Source: Oligoflexia bacterium
GTDB taxonomy: Bacteria > Bdellovibrionota > UBA1018
Length of the DNA: 62,528 bases
Direction: 5' to 3'
NCBI GenBank assembly: GCA_014378465.1
Contig: JACMNQ010000028.1
Location: 1 to 62,528, forward strand
In this document: positions 18,200 through 26,580 of the stretch, one piece after another
Layout: every line of letters begins with the position of its first letter
How positions within the stretch are numbered: the first letter of the stretch is position 1
Position numbers and translations under genes: made by a program
Notes under the pieces: model-generated
The model's input: the letters and a program-made list of their open reading frames with translations, nothing else
Told to the model about the DNA's origin: nothing
The model's database searches: none

Positions 18200-19186
18200 T
18201 CATTGGCTGCCCGCCGCAGCAGGAGCGGCTTCCCGTTGTTTTCGAGAGTCGAGCTCCGGATCAACTTCAACCCCGGCTTGACCCATCAGAATGAGAGCCA
18301 GAAGCACGGCCAGTCCGCCCAGGATCTGGAGACCAGTCATCCTCTCCGCCAGAAAGATCATGGAGGCAATGACGGCAGTCACAGGTTCCGCAGTACTGAG
18401 AATGCTGACTTCCGTCGTGCTCAATTTCGTGAGGGAGGCAAGAAAAAGCGTGATGGGCAATGCAGTCGAGATCACCGCGATTCCGACCACGCTGGGCCAG
18501 GCGATGCTCAATTGCTTCAGGACGACGCCAGGTTCATGGAGATGAAGGAAACTGAGAAAGATCCCCGCTGAAAGCTGAACGTAGAATGCTGCCGAAATGG
18601 GATGCATCGTTTCTGGATCAGGTCCCCTCAGGAAATGGCTCGAAGCCAGGATGTAGAACGCGTAAAATACGGCCGATCCCAGTCCAAACAGAACTGAACT
18701 CGGATTGCGGATCACGAGTTCACCCCAGAGCAGAAGGAGCAGTCCGAAGAGGGCCAGCGGGAGCAGCAGCAGCTTTTTTCGGCTGACCCGTTCCTTGAGA
18801 AAAAAGCGAGCTCCTGCCACGACTGCGATGGGATAGGTATAGAGAAGCAGGACCGTCAGTGAAGCGGAGAGTCCACTGAGGGCCTCAAAATAGCAGCTCG
18901 CGAAGACCGCATACCCGAAGACTCCCAGCACCGAAGCCCGCAGCGCCTGAGTCCAGCTCACTCGGAGCCATCGCGGGCGCAGCATCAACAGCCCCAGAAA
19001 CATGAAGGTGCTTGAAAAGAGAAAGCGCAGGGTCAAGAGCGCTCCGGGACTCAGACCTGCCTGATAGGCCCACTTTCCAAAGATTCCAAGAAATCCAAAG
19101 CCGATTCCTGACACAAGTGCTTGCAGAATCCCCAGCGAGCGGCCGGAATGCATCGTACTCGGATGAACTGAGGACTGAAACTTCAC
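18200..19186 (-). CDS. EamA/DMT-family transporter
   Basis: 328-residue inner-membrane protein with ten hydrophobic segments in two EamA repeats (LLYTYPIAVVAGA and STAEPVTAVIASMIFLAERM are typical). Start is GTG at 19186 with AGGAGAGG three bases upstream; a longer frame reaches 19300 but would overlap the divergent peroxiredoxin gene and has no ribosome site. Substrate unknown. Only distantly similar to the EamA protein at 1081-1989. Confidence 0.85.
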   Translation of the reverse strand: MKFQSSVHPSTMHSGRSLGILQALVSGIGFGFLGIFGKWAYQAGLSPGALLTLRFLFSSTFMFLGLLMLRPRWLRVSWTQALRASVLGVFGYAVFASCYFEALSGLSASLTVLLLYTYPIAVVAGARFFLKERVSRKKLLLLPLALFGLLLLLWGELVIRNPSSVLFGLGSAVFYAFYILASSHFLRGPDPETMHPISAAFYVQLSAGIFLSFLHLHEPGVVLKQLSIAWPSVVGIAVISTALPITLFLASLTKLSTTEVSILSTAEPVTAVIASMIFLAERMTGLQILGGLAVLLALILMGQAGVEVDPELDSRKQREAAPAAAGSQ

Positions 19187-19244
19187 GGACCTCTCCTGTT
19201 TCCTTTTCACTTGCTCGTCAGGCCAGGACTGATTAATTGAACGT

Positions 19245-19769
19245 ATGAAAAATCCGCTCAAAAGTCTGCGCCGGTCCACTGTTTCCCTTTGCTTGCTCAC
19301 ACTTTTCGCCCTGCCCGTTTTCCTGGGTCTGGCTCCAGGCGATCAGGCCCCTGATTTCTCGCTGAAGAATCAGGATGGCAAAGTGGTCAAGCTCTCCGCG
19401 CTCAAGGGCAAACCTGTTCTGCTTTATTTCTATCCCATGGACGATACCCCAGGATGCACCAAAGAAGCCTGCAACTTTCGCGATGAGTTTGAAAAATTCA
19501 AAGCGATCGGTGCCGTCGTGCTTGGAGTCTCCAAGCAGGACCAGAAAAGTCATCAGGAATTCAAAGCCAAGCACCACCTTCCCTTTGACCTGCTCATGGA
19601 TACCGATGGCGACTTGGCCAAGGCTTATGGCGTCGGTTCTTACCCGGGTGTTGGCATGCTCAAGAGGCAAAGCGTGCTGATCTCTGGCAATGGTAAAATC
19701 CTCAAAGTTTACAAGGACGTGGACCCGGACACGCATGCTGCTGAAGTCCTGAAAGACTTGCGCAAATAA
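19245..19769 (+). CDS. Exported thiol peroxidase, PrxQ/Bcp type
   Basis: 174-residue peroxiredoxin. Residues 1-29 form a signal peptide or membrane anchor, so it probably acts in the periplasm, unlike cytoplasmic Bcp. The peroxidatic Cys71 and resolving Cys76 are five apart in DDTPGCTKEACNF, the PrxQ arrangement. APGDQAPDFSL starts the domain. A weak hairpin (GCGCAA/TTGCGC 19760-19781) overlaps the stop codon. Confidence 0.93.
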   Translation: MKNPLKSLRRSTVSLCLLTLFALPVFLGLAPGDQAPDFSLKNQDGKVVKLSALKGKPVLLYFYPMDDTPGCTKEACNFRDEFEKFKAIGAVVLGVSKQDQKSHQEFKAKHHLPFDLLMDTDGDLAKAYGVGSYPGVGMLKRQSVLISGNGKILKVYKDVDPDTHAAEVLKDLRK

Positions 19770-19841
19770 TCTGGATTGCGCTTTAAGCTGCACTGCGTTA
19801 TAACGAATCGAATTGAGTTCTCAGCAGAATTGGAGCTTCAG

Positions 19842-20699
19842 ATGGATGTCGGAATGAAAGTAAAAACAGTGGATTTCAAAAGCCCGACCGCTGGCAGGGA
19901 ATTCACGGAATCCCTCAGACAGACCGGTTTCGCGGTCATCTCCAATCATCCCATCGCTCATCAGCTCATCCTCGACAGTTTCAAGGAGTGGGGCGAGTTC
20001 TTCTCCTCCGAAGAAAAGCACAAGTACACTTTTGAGCCGACCAAACAGGCCGGTTACTTCCCATTTCGGACCGAGAACGCCAAGGATTCCAAGAAAAAGG
20101 ACCTGAAGGAATTCTATCACTACTATCCCTGGGGAGAATTGCCTCCGACCGCTTCAGACAAGACCCCAAGGCTTTACAAAGAACTCCTGACCATGGGATC
20201 CACGCTCCTCAACTGGATTGAAGAGAACACTCCCGCTGAAATTCGAAAGAAATTCTCCATGCCTCTCGGAGAAATGATTGGCGGAAGCGGCGACACTCTG
20301 CTCAGACCCATTCATTACCCACCCCTCACCGGCGTCGAAGAAGAAGGCGCCGTTCGCGCGGCCGCCCACGAAGACATCAACCTGATCACTCTGCTCCCTT
20401 CTGCCACGGCTCCCGGACTGCAGGTGAAAGACACTTCCGGTACCTGGCATGAGGTGGAATGTGACCCCGGCACGATCGTCGTCAACTCGGGCGACATGCT
20501 GAAGCTCGCGAGTGATCACTACTACCCTTCGACCACTCATCAGGTGATCAATCCCAGTGGCCCACTGGGCAAGGTCTCCCGGTATTCAATGCCGCTGTTC
20601 CTGCATCCCAAGAAAGATGTGAAACTCTCCAGCACCCACACTGCTGCAACTTACCTGGCGGAGAGACTTCGTGAGATCGGCCTGCTCCCCAAGAACTGA
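19842..20699 (+). CDS. 2-oxoglutarate/Fe(II) oxygenase, isopenicillin-N-synthase-like
   Basis: 285 residues. Iron ligands are His176, Asp178 (AAHEDINLITLL) and His233 (STTHQV); the 2-oxoglutarate contact is Arg247-x-Ser249 in SRYSM. An N-terminal DIOX_N-type region precedes. I start at 19842 where GGAG lies seven bases upstream; a frame opening at 19776 has no ribosome site. Such enzymes hydroxylate or oxidise small molecules; the substrate is unknown. It follows the peroxiredoxin by 72 bp. Confidence 0.9.
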   Translation: MDVGMKVKTVDFKSPTAGREFTESLRQTGFAVISNHPIAHQLILDSFKEWGEFFSSEEKHKYTFEPTKQAGYFPFRTENAKDSKKKDLKEFYHYYPWGELPPTASDKTPRLYKELLTMGSTLLNWIEENTPAEIRKKFSMPLGEMIGGSGDTLLRPIHYPPLTGVEEEGAVRAAAHEDINLITLLPSATAPGLQVKDTSGTWHEVECDPGTIVVNSGDMLKLASDHYYPSTTHQVINPSGPLGKVSRYSMPLFLHPKKDVKLSSTHTAATYLAERLREIGLLPKN

Positions 20700-20806
20700 A
20701 CCCGAAAAGTTCAGCGCCGAGGACTGAAGTCCGATCAGTTTCCGTGTTTTCCAACGTCGCCAATCAAGGACATGCTCCCCTCGCGGGAGCTTGAGTGTAC
20801 TCTTGC

Positions 20807-21610
20807 ATGAAAAATCTGATGAAAAAATCGCTTCCTGGCGCCCTCATCTGCCTGACTGCCTCAATGGGTACCGTCGCATACGCCCAGCTCATCGGTCAGG
20901 ATGATCGAAACGAAGTCAAAGACATGAGTTACCCTTACTCCGCGATCGGCAGACTCACGACTGGCACGAGTCAGGGCGAAGGTTACTGCACGGCCACTCT
21001 CATTTCAGAAAACCTGATCATCACGGCAGCCCACTGCGTGAAGGGCGGCTACTCCTACACGTTCAGGCCCGGCTTCAGCCGAGGTCGTTCCAAGTTCAAA
21101 TCCAGCAGCGCGAAAGTCGTGCTGATCTCCGGAAATTACTCGAAGCCCGGCGACACTGCTGATTACGCTCTTCTCGTGCTGAAAAAACCACTGGGACAGG
21201 AAGCTGGCTGGTTCAAGTTCGCGGACTTTCCACGCGAGTCCATGAATCAACCCGTTTATTCACGCGCCGGTTACGGCGCTGACGGAACGAGCTACTCAAC
21301 TCTCAAGGAACAGACCGGATGCAGAATGAATCTCATCGGTTCAGGTGCTGCCGCTTTCCTGGTTCACGAGTGTGACCTGGACCATGGTGATTCAGGATCG
21401 GCTTTCTTCACTTACGACCCCGCGAAAGATCCGCAGGCCACTTTGTTCGCGATCGCGGATCTGAGCCGAGCTTCCGCATGTGACGTCTATGGAGTGGATC
21501 AGTATGAGCCTTCCATCGGACAGTCTTCTCCCTGTTACAACCGCGCGGTTCCGGTTCAGGTCTTTCACTCAGATCTGGACACCGTACTCCCTCCACAATC
21601 GGGACACTGA
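20807..21610 (+). CDS. Secreted trypsin-like serine protease
   Basis: 267 residues with a signal peptide ending near Ala-Tyr-Ala26. The catalytic triad is His76 (TAAHC), Asp119 (TADYALLVL) and Ser196 (DHGDSGSAFF). Closest in pattern to V8/glutamyl endopeptidase-like S1 proteases. A GTG at 20795 with GGGAG upstream is an alternative start adding four residues; the GGGAG lies in a small hairpin (20773-20790). Its stop overlaps the start of a 56-residue secreted peptide gene. Confidence 0.9.
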   Translation: MKNLMKKSLPGALICLTASMGTVAYAQLIGQDDRNEVKDMSYPYSAIGRLTTGTSQGEGYCTATLISENLIITAAHCVKGGYSYTFRPGFSRGRSKFKSSSAKVVLISGNYSKPGDTADYALLVLKKPLGQEAGWFKFADFPRESMNQPVYSRAGYGADGTSYSTLKEQTGCRMNLIGSGAAAFLVHECDLDHGDSGSAFFTYDPAKDPQATLFAIADLSRASACDVYGVDQYEPSIGQSSPCYNRAVPVQVFHSDLDTVLPPQSGH

Positions 21611-21780
21611 TGCTTTCGTTCAAGCCTGCGCTGATTCCACTTCTCATCTTTTCCTCTCTGCAGACCCTGGCGAGTGATCATCCGGTCGATGTCTCGGCCA
21701 CATTCGTGACAAGTCCCAATGGGGACTCACGCAGTCAATTCGCTTTCAAGCGCCTTGAGTCTTTTCAAGATTTGAATTAA
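21610..21780 (+). CDS. Small secreted peptide coupled to the protease gene
   Basis: 56-residue frame whose ATG overlaps the protease stop (TGATG at 21608-21612). It has a clear signal peptide (MLSFKPALIPLLIFSSL, predicted cleavage after LASD-proximal Ala near 21) and a mature peptide of about 35 polar residues. Not recognised. The coupling and export suggest a role with the protease, such as inhibitor or chaperone, but this is inference. It ends 10 bp before the epimerase start. Confidence 0.55.
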   Translation: MLSFKPALIPLLIFSSLQTLASDHPVDVSATFVTSPNGDSRSQFAFKRLESFQDLN

Positions 21781-21790
21781 CCCATTAAGG

Positions 21791-22756
21791 ATGGGAACTC
21801 CTCAGGATCTAGAACTCACATTGAATTTTGGGAATCAGACCGCAGTGATCGCGACTCTCGGCGCTTCGCTTCGGCGCTACTTCATCACCGAAACCGCGGA
21901 TTCCGTGCCCGTGGAACTCGACATCATCTGGGGATATTCCGGGGCCTCGAACAAGCAGGGCGGTCAGGGCGACGTCCTCATTCCATTTCCAAGCCGAATC
22001 AAGGGCGGGGCCTACACCTTCAATGGCGATACGCACCAGATGGAGCGCAATGACAAGGAAGGGCCCAATGCGATTCACGGCTTCCTTCGAACCGTCGGCT
22101 GGTCGATCTCAGAGCAGACTGAAAGTCAGCTCAGGCTCCAGACCACGATGCGCAGGGAAGACTTCGCTCCACGTGGTTATCCCTACTCTCTGGACGCTTC
22201 GCTCGAGTACCGCCTGAGCTCTGAAGGACTCAAATGCGCATTCGCCATCACGAACACTGGAGAAACGACGGCTCCGGTTGGAGTCGGTTTTCATCCCTAC
22301 TTTCTCGCAGGCAAGTCGTCCCTGGATGAGGCTGAAACTCTCATTCCCGCTTCCAGCTTCGTCGAATTCGAAAACCTCGTCCCTACCGGTAAACTGATAT
22401 CCGTCGAGGGTACCCCCTCGGATTACCGCAGCCTGAAGCCGATCGGCTCGGCCAGATTCAACCACTGTTACACCGATCTCAAAAGGGACGCAGACGGGCT
22501 GACCCGGGCGTACCTCGTGGACTCGGAGACACGGCGAAAGACCTGCATCTGGATGGACAAGGCTTTCAATTACCTTGTCGTCTATTCGGGCGACGCGATC
22601 GAAGAGCCATTCAGGCGCAAGGCCTTCGCGATCGAACCCATGACCTGCGGGACCAATGCCTTCAATGTGCACGAATGGGGACTGAAGTCCCTGATTCCGG
22701 GTGAGGACTTCCAGGGCAGCTTCGGAATCCACCTCGAGAATGCCCCCGCTTCATGA
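21791..22756 (+). CDS. Aldose 1-epimerase family protein (GalM-like)
   Basis: 321-residue beta-sandwich protein of the galactose mutarotase-like superfamily. Typical elements: PSRIKGGAYTF near 68, the catalytic His region NAIHGFLR (about 95), VGFHPYF near 163 and the catalytic Glu region IEPMTC near the C-terminus. Interconverts alpha and beta anomers of a hexose or phosphorylated sugar. It overlaps the next gene by four bases (ATGA). Confidence 0.88.
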   Translation: MGTPQDLELTLNFGNQTAVIATLGASLRRYFITETADSVPVELDIIWGYSGASNKQGGQGDVLIPFPSRIKGGAYTFNGDTHQMERNDKEGPNAIHGFLRTVGWSISEQTESQLRLQTTMRREDFAPRGYPYSLDASLEYRLSSEGLKCAFAITNTGETTAPVGVGFHPYFLAGKSSLDEAETLIPASSFVEFENLVPTGKLISVEGTPSDYRSLKPIGSARFNHCYTDLKRDADGLTRAYLVDSETRRKTCIWMDKAFNYLVVYSGDAIEEPFRRKAFAIEPMTCGTNAFNVHEWGLKSLIPGEDFQGSFGIHLENAPAS

Positions 22757-23394
22757 AGCTGAAGATTCTGCATCGGGATCCCGAAATCATCGTCGTGCAC
22801 AAACCCGGCGGCATGACCGTCTACGAGGAGCAGGGAGCGGCGGAAAACGCGACCTCCGTGCTTGAACAGATGCTCGGCATCAAGGTATTTCCGGTTCACC
22901 GCATCGACCGGGGCACTTGCGGAGTACTGATCTTCGCACTGAATGCACGCTGGTCCACCCAGCTCAGAAAGTCCTTCTTCGATCGGAGAGTCAAAAAAAC
23001 CTACCTCGCGCTCGTGATTGGAATTCCGCCTGATACCGGTTCAATCAAGACCCCTTTGAAATCCCGAGAAGGCAAAGAAGAAACTGCACTCACGCGTTTC
23101 ACGACTCTGGAGACTTTTGAACTGGCGCCAGAAATCCCCTACTCTCTGGTCAAGGTGGAACCTCGCACAGGACGCTTTCACCAGATCCGAAAACACTTCA
23201 GGTCCATCGGTCATCCCCTTCTGGGCGACGAGCAGTACGGCACTGAAGAGATCAATGCGCTCGTGGCGAAGAAGTTCAAGGTCAAAAGGCCGCTTCTCAA
23301 TGCTTTTGAAATCACCTTTCCGCATCCTCGCTCGGGCAGAATGATTCATGTGTCGACGGATCCGGATCCGGATTTTTCACGTCTCTGTCCGTGA
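22753..23394 (+). CDS. RluA-family pseudouridine synthase
   Basis: 213 residues. The RluA motif HRIDRGTCGVLIFA carries the catalytic Asp52; KTYLALVIG, RTGRFHQIRKH and LLGDEQYG follow in order. There is no S4 domain, so it resembles the short TruC/RluA subgroup that modifies tRNA or rRNA; target not predictable. Convergent with the response regulator gene, three bases apart, and no terminator is visible. Confidence 0.93.
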   Translation: MKLKILHRDPEIIVVHKPGGMTVYEEQGAAENATSVLEQMLGIKVFPVHRIDRGTCGVLIFALNARWSTQLRKSFFDRRVKKTYLALVIGIPPDTGSIKTPLKSREGKEETALTRFTTLETFELAPEIPYSLVKVEPRTGRFHQIRKHFRSIGHPLLGDEQYGTEEINALVAKKFKVKRPLLNAFEITFPHPRSGRMIHVSTDPDPDFSRLCP

Positions 23395-23397
23395 GGA

Positions 23398-24087
23398 TCA
23401 AGGCAGTTTCAAAATATAACCCACACCAGGGACCGACTGGACGCTGCGTGAATGACTTTGAAGCTTTTTTCGCAGACTGGAGACATGAGTGTCCACTGTT
23501 CGATCAAAGACATGAACTTCTTTTCCCCAGATCGTCGTGAGGATCAATTCCCGGGAAAGTGCCACGCCTTCATTCCGGCAGAACAGGACCAGCAGCTTGA
23601 ATTCGATGGGGGTGAGGTTCAGATCCGTGCGCACCGGTTCGGCAAGGTAGGCTTTCTGCAGGGAGAGATCCATTTCGAAGGGGCCCTTGCTGAGAATCGC
23701 TCCCGCGCTTTCGGCTGCTTTCAGTTTCTTGAGCCTGGCCTGCACCCTGGCCCTGAATTCCGTGATGTCGAACGGTTTGACGATATAGTCTTCAGCGCCC
23801 AGTTCAAAGGCCGTGACCTTTGCCGTGATCTCGCTCTCCCCGGTCAGAAAAAAGACCGGGATTCCCTTGAATTTCGCCAACGGCGTCAACCGGGTCAGAA
23901 GTTCGAAACCATCCCCGGACGGCAGCCCGATATCCAGCAGGATCAGTTGAAAACTTTGAGAAGAAAAGAGATTGAAGCCTTCATCAACCGAATATGCCGA
24001 TATGACTTCAAGTCGGTCATCTTTCAGTGCCGCTTTCACCAGTAGGTGGATGTCGGGGCTATCATCAACCAAGAGAATGCGCTGCAC
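23398..24087 (-). CDS. OmpR/PhoB-type response regulator
   Basis: 229 residues: receiver domain (1-120) with acidic Asp8/Asp9, phosphoacceptor Asp52, Thr82 and Lys104, then a winged-helix DNA-binding domain (about 135-228) ending VQSVPGVGYILKLP. Start is GTG at 24087 with AAAGGAG upstream; a longer frame to 24129 has no homology-like sequence. No histidine kinase is adjacent, so it is an orphan here. Confidence 0.94.
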   Translation of the reverse strand: MQRILLVDDSPDIHLLVKAALKDDRLEVISAYSVDEGFNLFSSQSFQLILLDIGLPSGDGFELLTRLTPLAKFKGIPVFFLTGESEITAKVTAFELGAEDYIVKPFDITEFRARVQARLKKLKAAESAGAILSKGPFEMDLSLQKAYLAEPVRTDLNLTPIEFKLLVLFCRNEGVALSRELILTTIWGKEVHVFDRTVDTHVSSLRKKLQSHSRSVQSVPGVGYILKLP

Positions 24088-24192
24088 AATCGCTCCTTTG
24101 CCTTTCCCGGATTCGGGGAGTCGCCACATGCTTCAGTTGTAGCTGATTGAGGCTATTGCCGTTACGCATTATTTCAATAAAAGCGGGTCGGA

Positions 24193-24522
24193 ATGCCAGG
24201 CTTCCGAAAACAGGTGCTCATTGTGGATGAAAGCGAAGATATCCGCCGGAATCTGCAGGCGTTTCCTCACCTGGAAAGTTTCACCGTATGTACGGCGAGA
24301 AATGGTCACGAAGCTCGCCTCCTCCTCGAAGATGAAATACGATCAACGTGATCACCCAGGATCGAGTTTCTCAAATGGTGTGCGCAGTGCGAAAATATTT
24401 CATCGATTCCCGTCGTCATCGGCTCAGCGAAGCAGGGTTCGCTTGAGCCTTGCGACGTGGCAGCTGGCAGCTTCAATTTGCAGGCTTGGTTTCGTTCTCA
24501 GAATTCACTCCGTGCGGGATGA
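24193..24522 (+). pseudogene. Degenerate receiver-domain gene
   Basis: One frame reads KQVLIVDESEDIRRNLQAF, then TARNGHEARLLLEDE, then an in-frame TGA at 24349-24351, then IEFLKWC and SSIPVVIGSAKQG and EPCDVAAGSFNLQAWF. These are the first and last parts of a response-regulator receiver domain. The segment that would carry the phosphorylated Asp and the following Pro-x-x-x-G loop is missing between them, and the usual Lys-Pro is AW. It sits between two response-regulator genes and its end overlaps the 3' end of the opposite-strand gene. Probably the remnant of a deleted regulator. Confidence 0.65.
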
Positions 24523-25486
24523 AACTCAGAGCCTTCTTCAACTGGATGTATTGAAGGATTTTTTCGCGCTCGACTGTGGTGATAGTCGTGAATTTCATGC
24601 CAAGCCCGGCTGAGTTCTTCCAGACGATCTGGCACTTTCCATGAATTTCGTCGTCGTCCAGATTGAAATCAAACGTCAGGATGGCGCCCGAGGCAAACGC
24701 CGTCAACGCAGTCTGATTTCGACTGTCGATCCGCACGAAGATCCCGCCGTACCCGATGTTCTCAATCGACGCATCAATGCTGTCATTGAGGCGAATGGGG
24801 ATCTCATGACTGATTCGCAGATACCGGTTCTTCTCATTCACATCCTGAATGAAATGATCCATGATCGACGAAGAGAGCGCTTCGAGATCAAATGGCTTGT
24901 TGATCAGATTCAGCGCCCCCAGCTTGATCGCATCCTCCGCACTGTGATCAGGAGAATTTCCAGACATCAACATGACTGCCGGAGAGGCTCCGTACTGAGA
25001 GCGGATCTCCTTCAGCAGAGCGTAACCATCGAGCTCGGGCATGCGGATGTCTGAAAGCACGATGTCCGGTCGAAAGTTCCTGAGAAATGGCAGGACCTTG
25101 TTCGAATTGCAGAAGGAGTAGACCTTCATCCCCTTGTTCTCCAGATGCCGCGTGAGAATCTCACAGATCAGGGGTTCGTCATCCACGACCACGACCTGAG
25201 GCACTCGAACCAGCGCTTTGAAGCTGTTGTATTTCGCAACCATGTGCTTGAGCACTTTGGCCAGCAGATCCGCTTTGCTGCGGGCGTTCGTTTTATCGAA
25301 GATATTCCGAAAGTGGTTGTGCACGGTGTTCGGACTGAGTCCGAGTCGCTCCGCCATATCCTTGAAGGTTACAACGCTTGTCGTCAGAAGAAACAAAACC
25401 TGTTGTTCACGCGGCGACAGCCCATGCAGTTTCCCAAAATCTTTAAGTTCGTCTTCGGACCACTTGGGATCAGGCAAGGTGGGCAT
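24473..25486 (-). CDS. LuxR-HTH / receiver / PilZ regulator
   Basis: 337 residues in an unusual order. A LuxR/GerE helix-turn-helix comes first (about 20-80; GLSPREQQVLFLL, GLSPNTVHNHF). A receiver domain follows (96-210; VDDE, phosphoacceptor Asp146, Lys197 in INKPF). A PilZ-like domain ends the protein (218-320). The c-di-GMP motifs are imperfect: RxxR at 221-224 rather than RxxxR, and NIGYGG in place of (D/N)xSxxG. It may link phosphorylation and c-di-GMP to transcription. It lies on the same strand, downstream of the motor operon, across a 75-residue divergent gene. Confidence 0.85.
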   Translation of the reverse strand: MPTLPDPKWSEDELKDFGKLHGLSPREQQVLFLLTTSVVTFKDMAERLGLSPNTVHNHFRNIFDKTNARSKADLLAKVLKHMVAKYNSFKALVRVPQVVVVDDEPLICEILTRHLENKGMKVYSFCNSNKVLPFLRNFRPDIVLSDIRMPELDGYALLKEIRSQYGASPAVMLMSGNSPDHSAEDAIKLGALNLINKPFDLEALSSSIMDHFIQDVNEKNRYLRISHEIPIRLNDSIDASIENIGYGGIFVRIDSRNQTALTAFASGAILTFDFNLDDDEIHGKCQIVWKNSAGLGMKFTTITTVEREKILQYIQLKKALSFIPHGVNSENETKPAN

Positions 25487-25751
25487 GGTTCACTCCAGGT
25501 GCATTAATTTTATGTGAGCCCTCCACGTTAGACAGAACCGAAACGAACAGCAATAGCCTGATTTGACTAGAGTTTGCAGGGGATGAATTATGAAAAATCA
25601 TGACGAGGGTTTCCTGGAGTTTTTTGCGACTCCACGCACAGAGTAACCAATCTGAACCCTGATTTGCAGCTAAAAATTTGGCAGGGCTTGGATAGTCAAA
25701 AGGCATTGCCAAGTCTCCAAATGAGTGCAGCATTTGCATATCAGGTTGGTC

Positions 25752-25979
25752 ATGAAAAACTATCACATGCCCAAAAATCGGTTTGCCACACTTTATCTGG
25801 TTGGAGACCGCGTCGCAGTCTTCGATGAGGAGAGGAAATTGGCTGGAGACATGGGAACCATCGTCGATGTGGATGCAAGACTTCATGTCAAAATGGACGG
25901 CCGGGGCGAAATTGAAGTGGACCGCAGCCAGTGCCGTCCTGTCGAAAGGCCTTGGCCCTCCGGTTCGCGAGCCGCTTGA
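25752..25979 (+). CDS. Small SH3/KOW-like hypothetical protein
   Basis: 75 residues from ATG 25752 (AGGTTGG upstream). The middle LVGDRVAVFDEERKLAGDMG and following IVDVDARLHVKMDG look like a small beta-barrel (KOW or SH3-like). Pro/Ser-rich tail. Function unknown. It faces the beta-barrel gene of the motor operon, ending 11 bp from it. Confidence 0.5.
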   Translation: MKNYHMPKNRFATLYLVGDRVAVFDEERKLAGDMGTIVDVDARLHVKMDGRGEIEVDRSQCRPVERPWPSGSRAA

Positions 25980-25989
25980 TCTGAGGGGT

Positions 25990-26580
25990 TCACCAATCCA
26001 GGCCAATCCCCAGGGAAAAACTTTGAAACTTCAGGTTGCTTGCTCCGTTCGAGAGAGAATTGTGCTGGATCGCCGCAAGAATCTTGAGCGTCTCGGACCA
26101 GAAGTAATTGCCTTCGAGTCGAAAGAAGGGCCCCGAGAATCCAATGCTTTGTGTGGTGAGCTGAAAGGCACGCTGTCCAAGTCCGGCGCCGACCGCCAGA
26201 CCGAAGTTGGAATGTTCTCGAATCGTCACCAGATCACCGACCTGCCGGGTGACCGCTTCGCAGGAGAAAAGACAGTACTGAACTCCGATGTCGAAGCCAT
26301 TCACGAAGGAGCCGATTCCTCCAGCGGTGCTGATGATGTTGTTGTAGGAACCCAGCAATCGCCAGCTCTCACTGAGTGAATATCCATAGGAGAACGAAAG
26401 CGATCCGATCGAATTGGAACTCTTCGTCGTCGAGCTCAAGGAATAGGCACCGCCCAGCACTGAAGCGTGGCTGCGATAGACGGGCTGCGCATCCGCCGCC
26501 ATCGCCTCAGGTGAAGGCCAAAGCGAACCCACCAGGGAGATCGCCAGCTGAAGTGCGAGCGTGAGCTTAGGCCGCCGCAT
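25990..26580 (-). CDS. Outer-membrane beta-barrel protein of the motor operon
   Basis: 196 residues. A signal peptide ends near AMA-A, then Gly/Ser-rich alternating beta strands (GSLSFSYGYSLSESWRLLGS, SLGIGLDW at the C-terminus). A terminal Trp is typical of proteins inserted by the BAM complex. About eight strands are likely. I start at 26580 with GATGAG four bases upstream; an ATG at 26589 sits directly on the GAGAG. The start lies inside the end of the FliF/FliG-like gene, so it is the last gene of the operon. Confidence 0.75.
   Translation of the reverse strand: MRRPKLTLALQLAISLVGSLWPSPEAMAADAQPVYRSHASVLGGAYSLSSTTKSSNSIGSLSFSYGYSLSESWRLLGSYNNIISTAGGIGSFVNGFDIGVQYCLFSCEAVTRQVGDLVTIREHSNFGLAVGAGLGQRAFQLTTQSIGFSGPFFRLEGNYFWSETLKILAAIQHNSLSNGASNLKFQSFSLGIGLDW

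Noticed and set aside
19187..19300. Upstream extension of the second EamA transporter
   Set aside because: It overlaps the divergent peroxiredoxin start and lacks a ribosome site, while GTG 19186 has AGGAG.
19760..19781. Terminator after the peroxiredoxin gene
   Set aside because: Six-base arms and only three T; too weak to claim.
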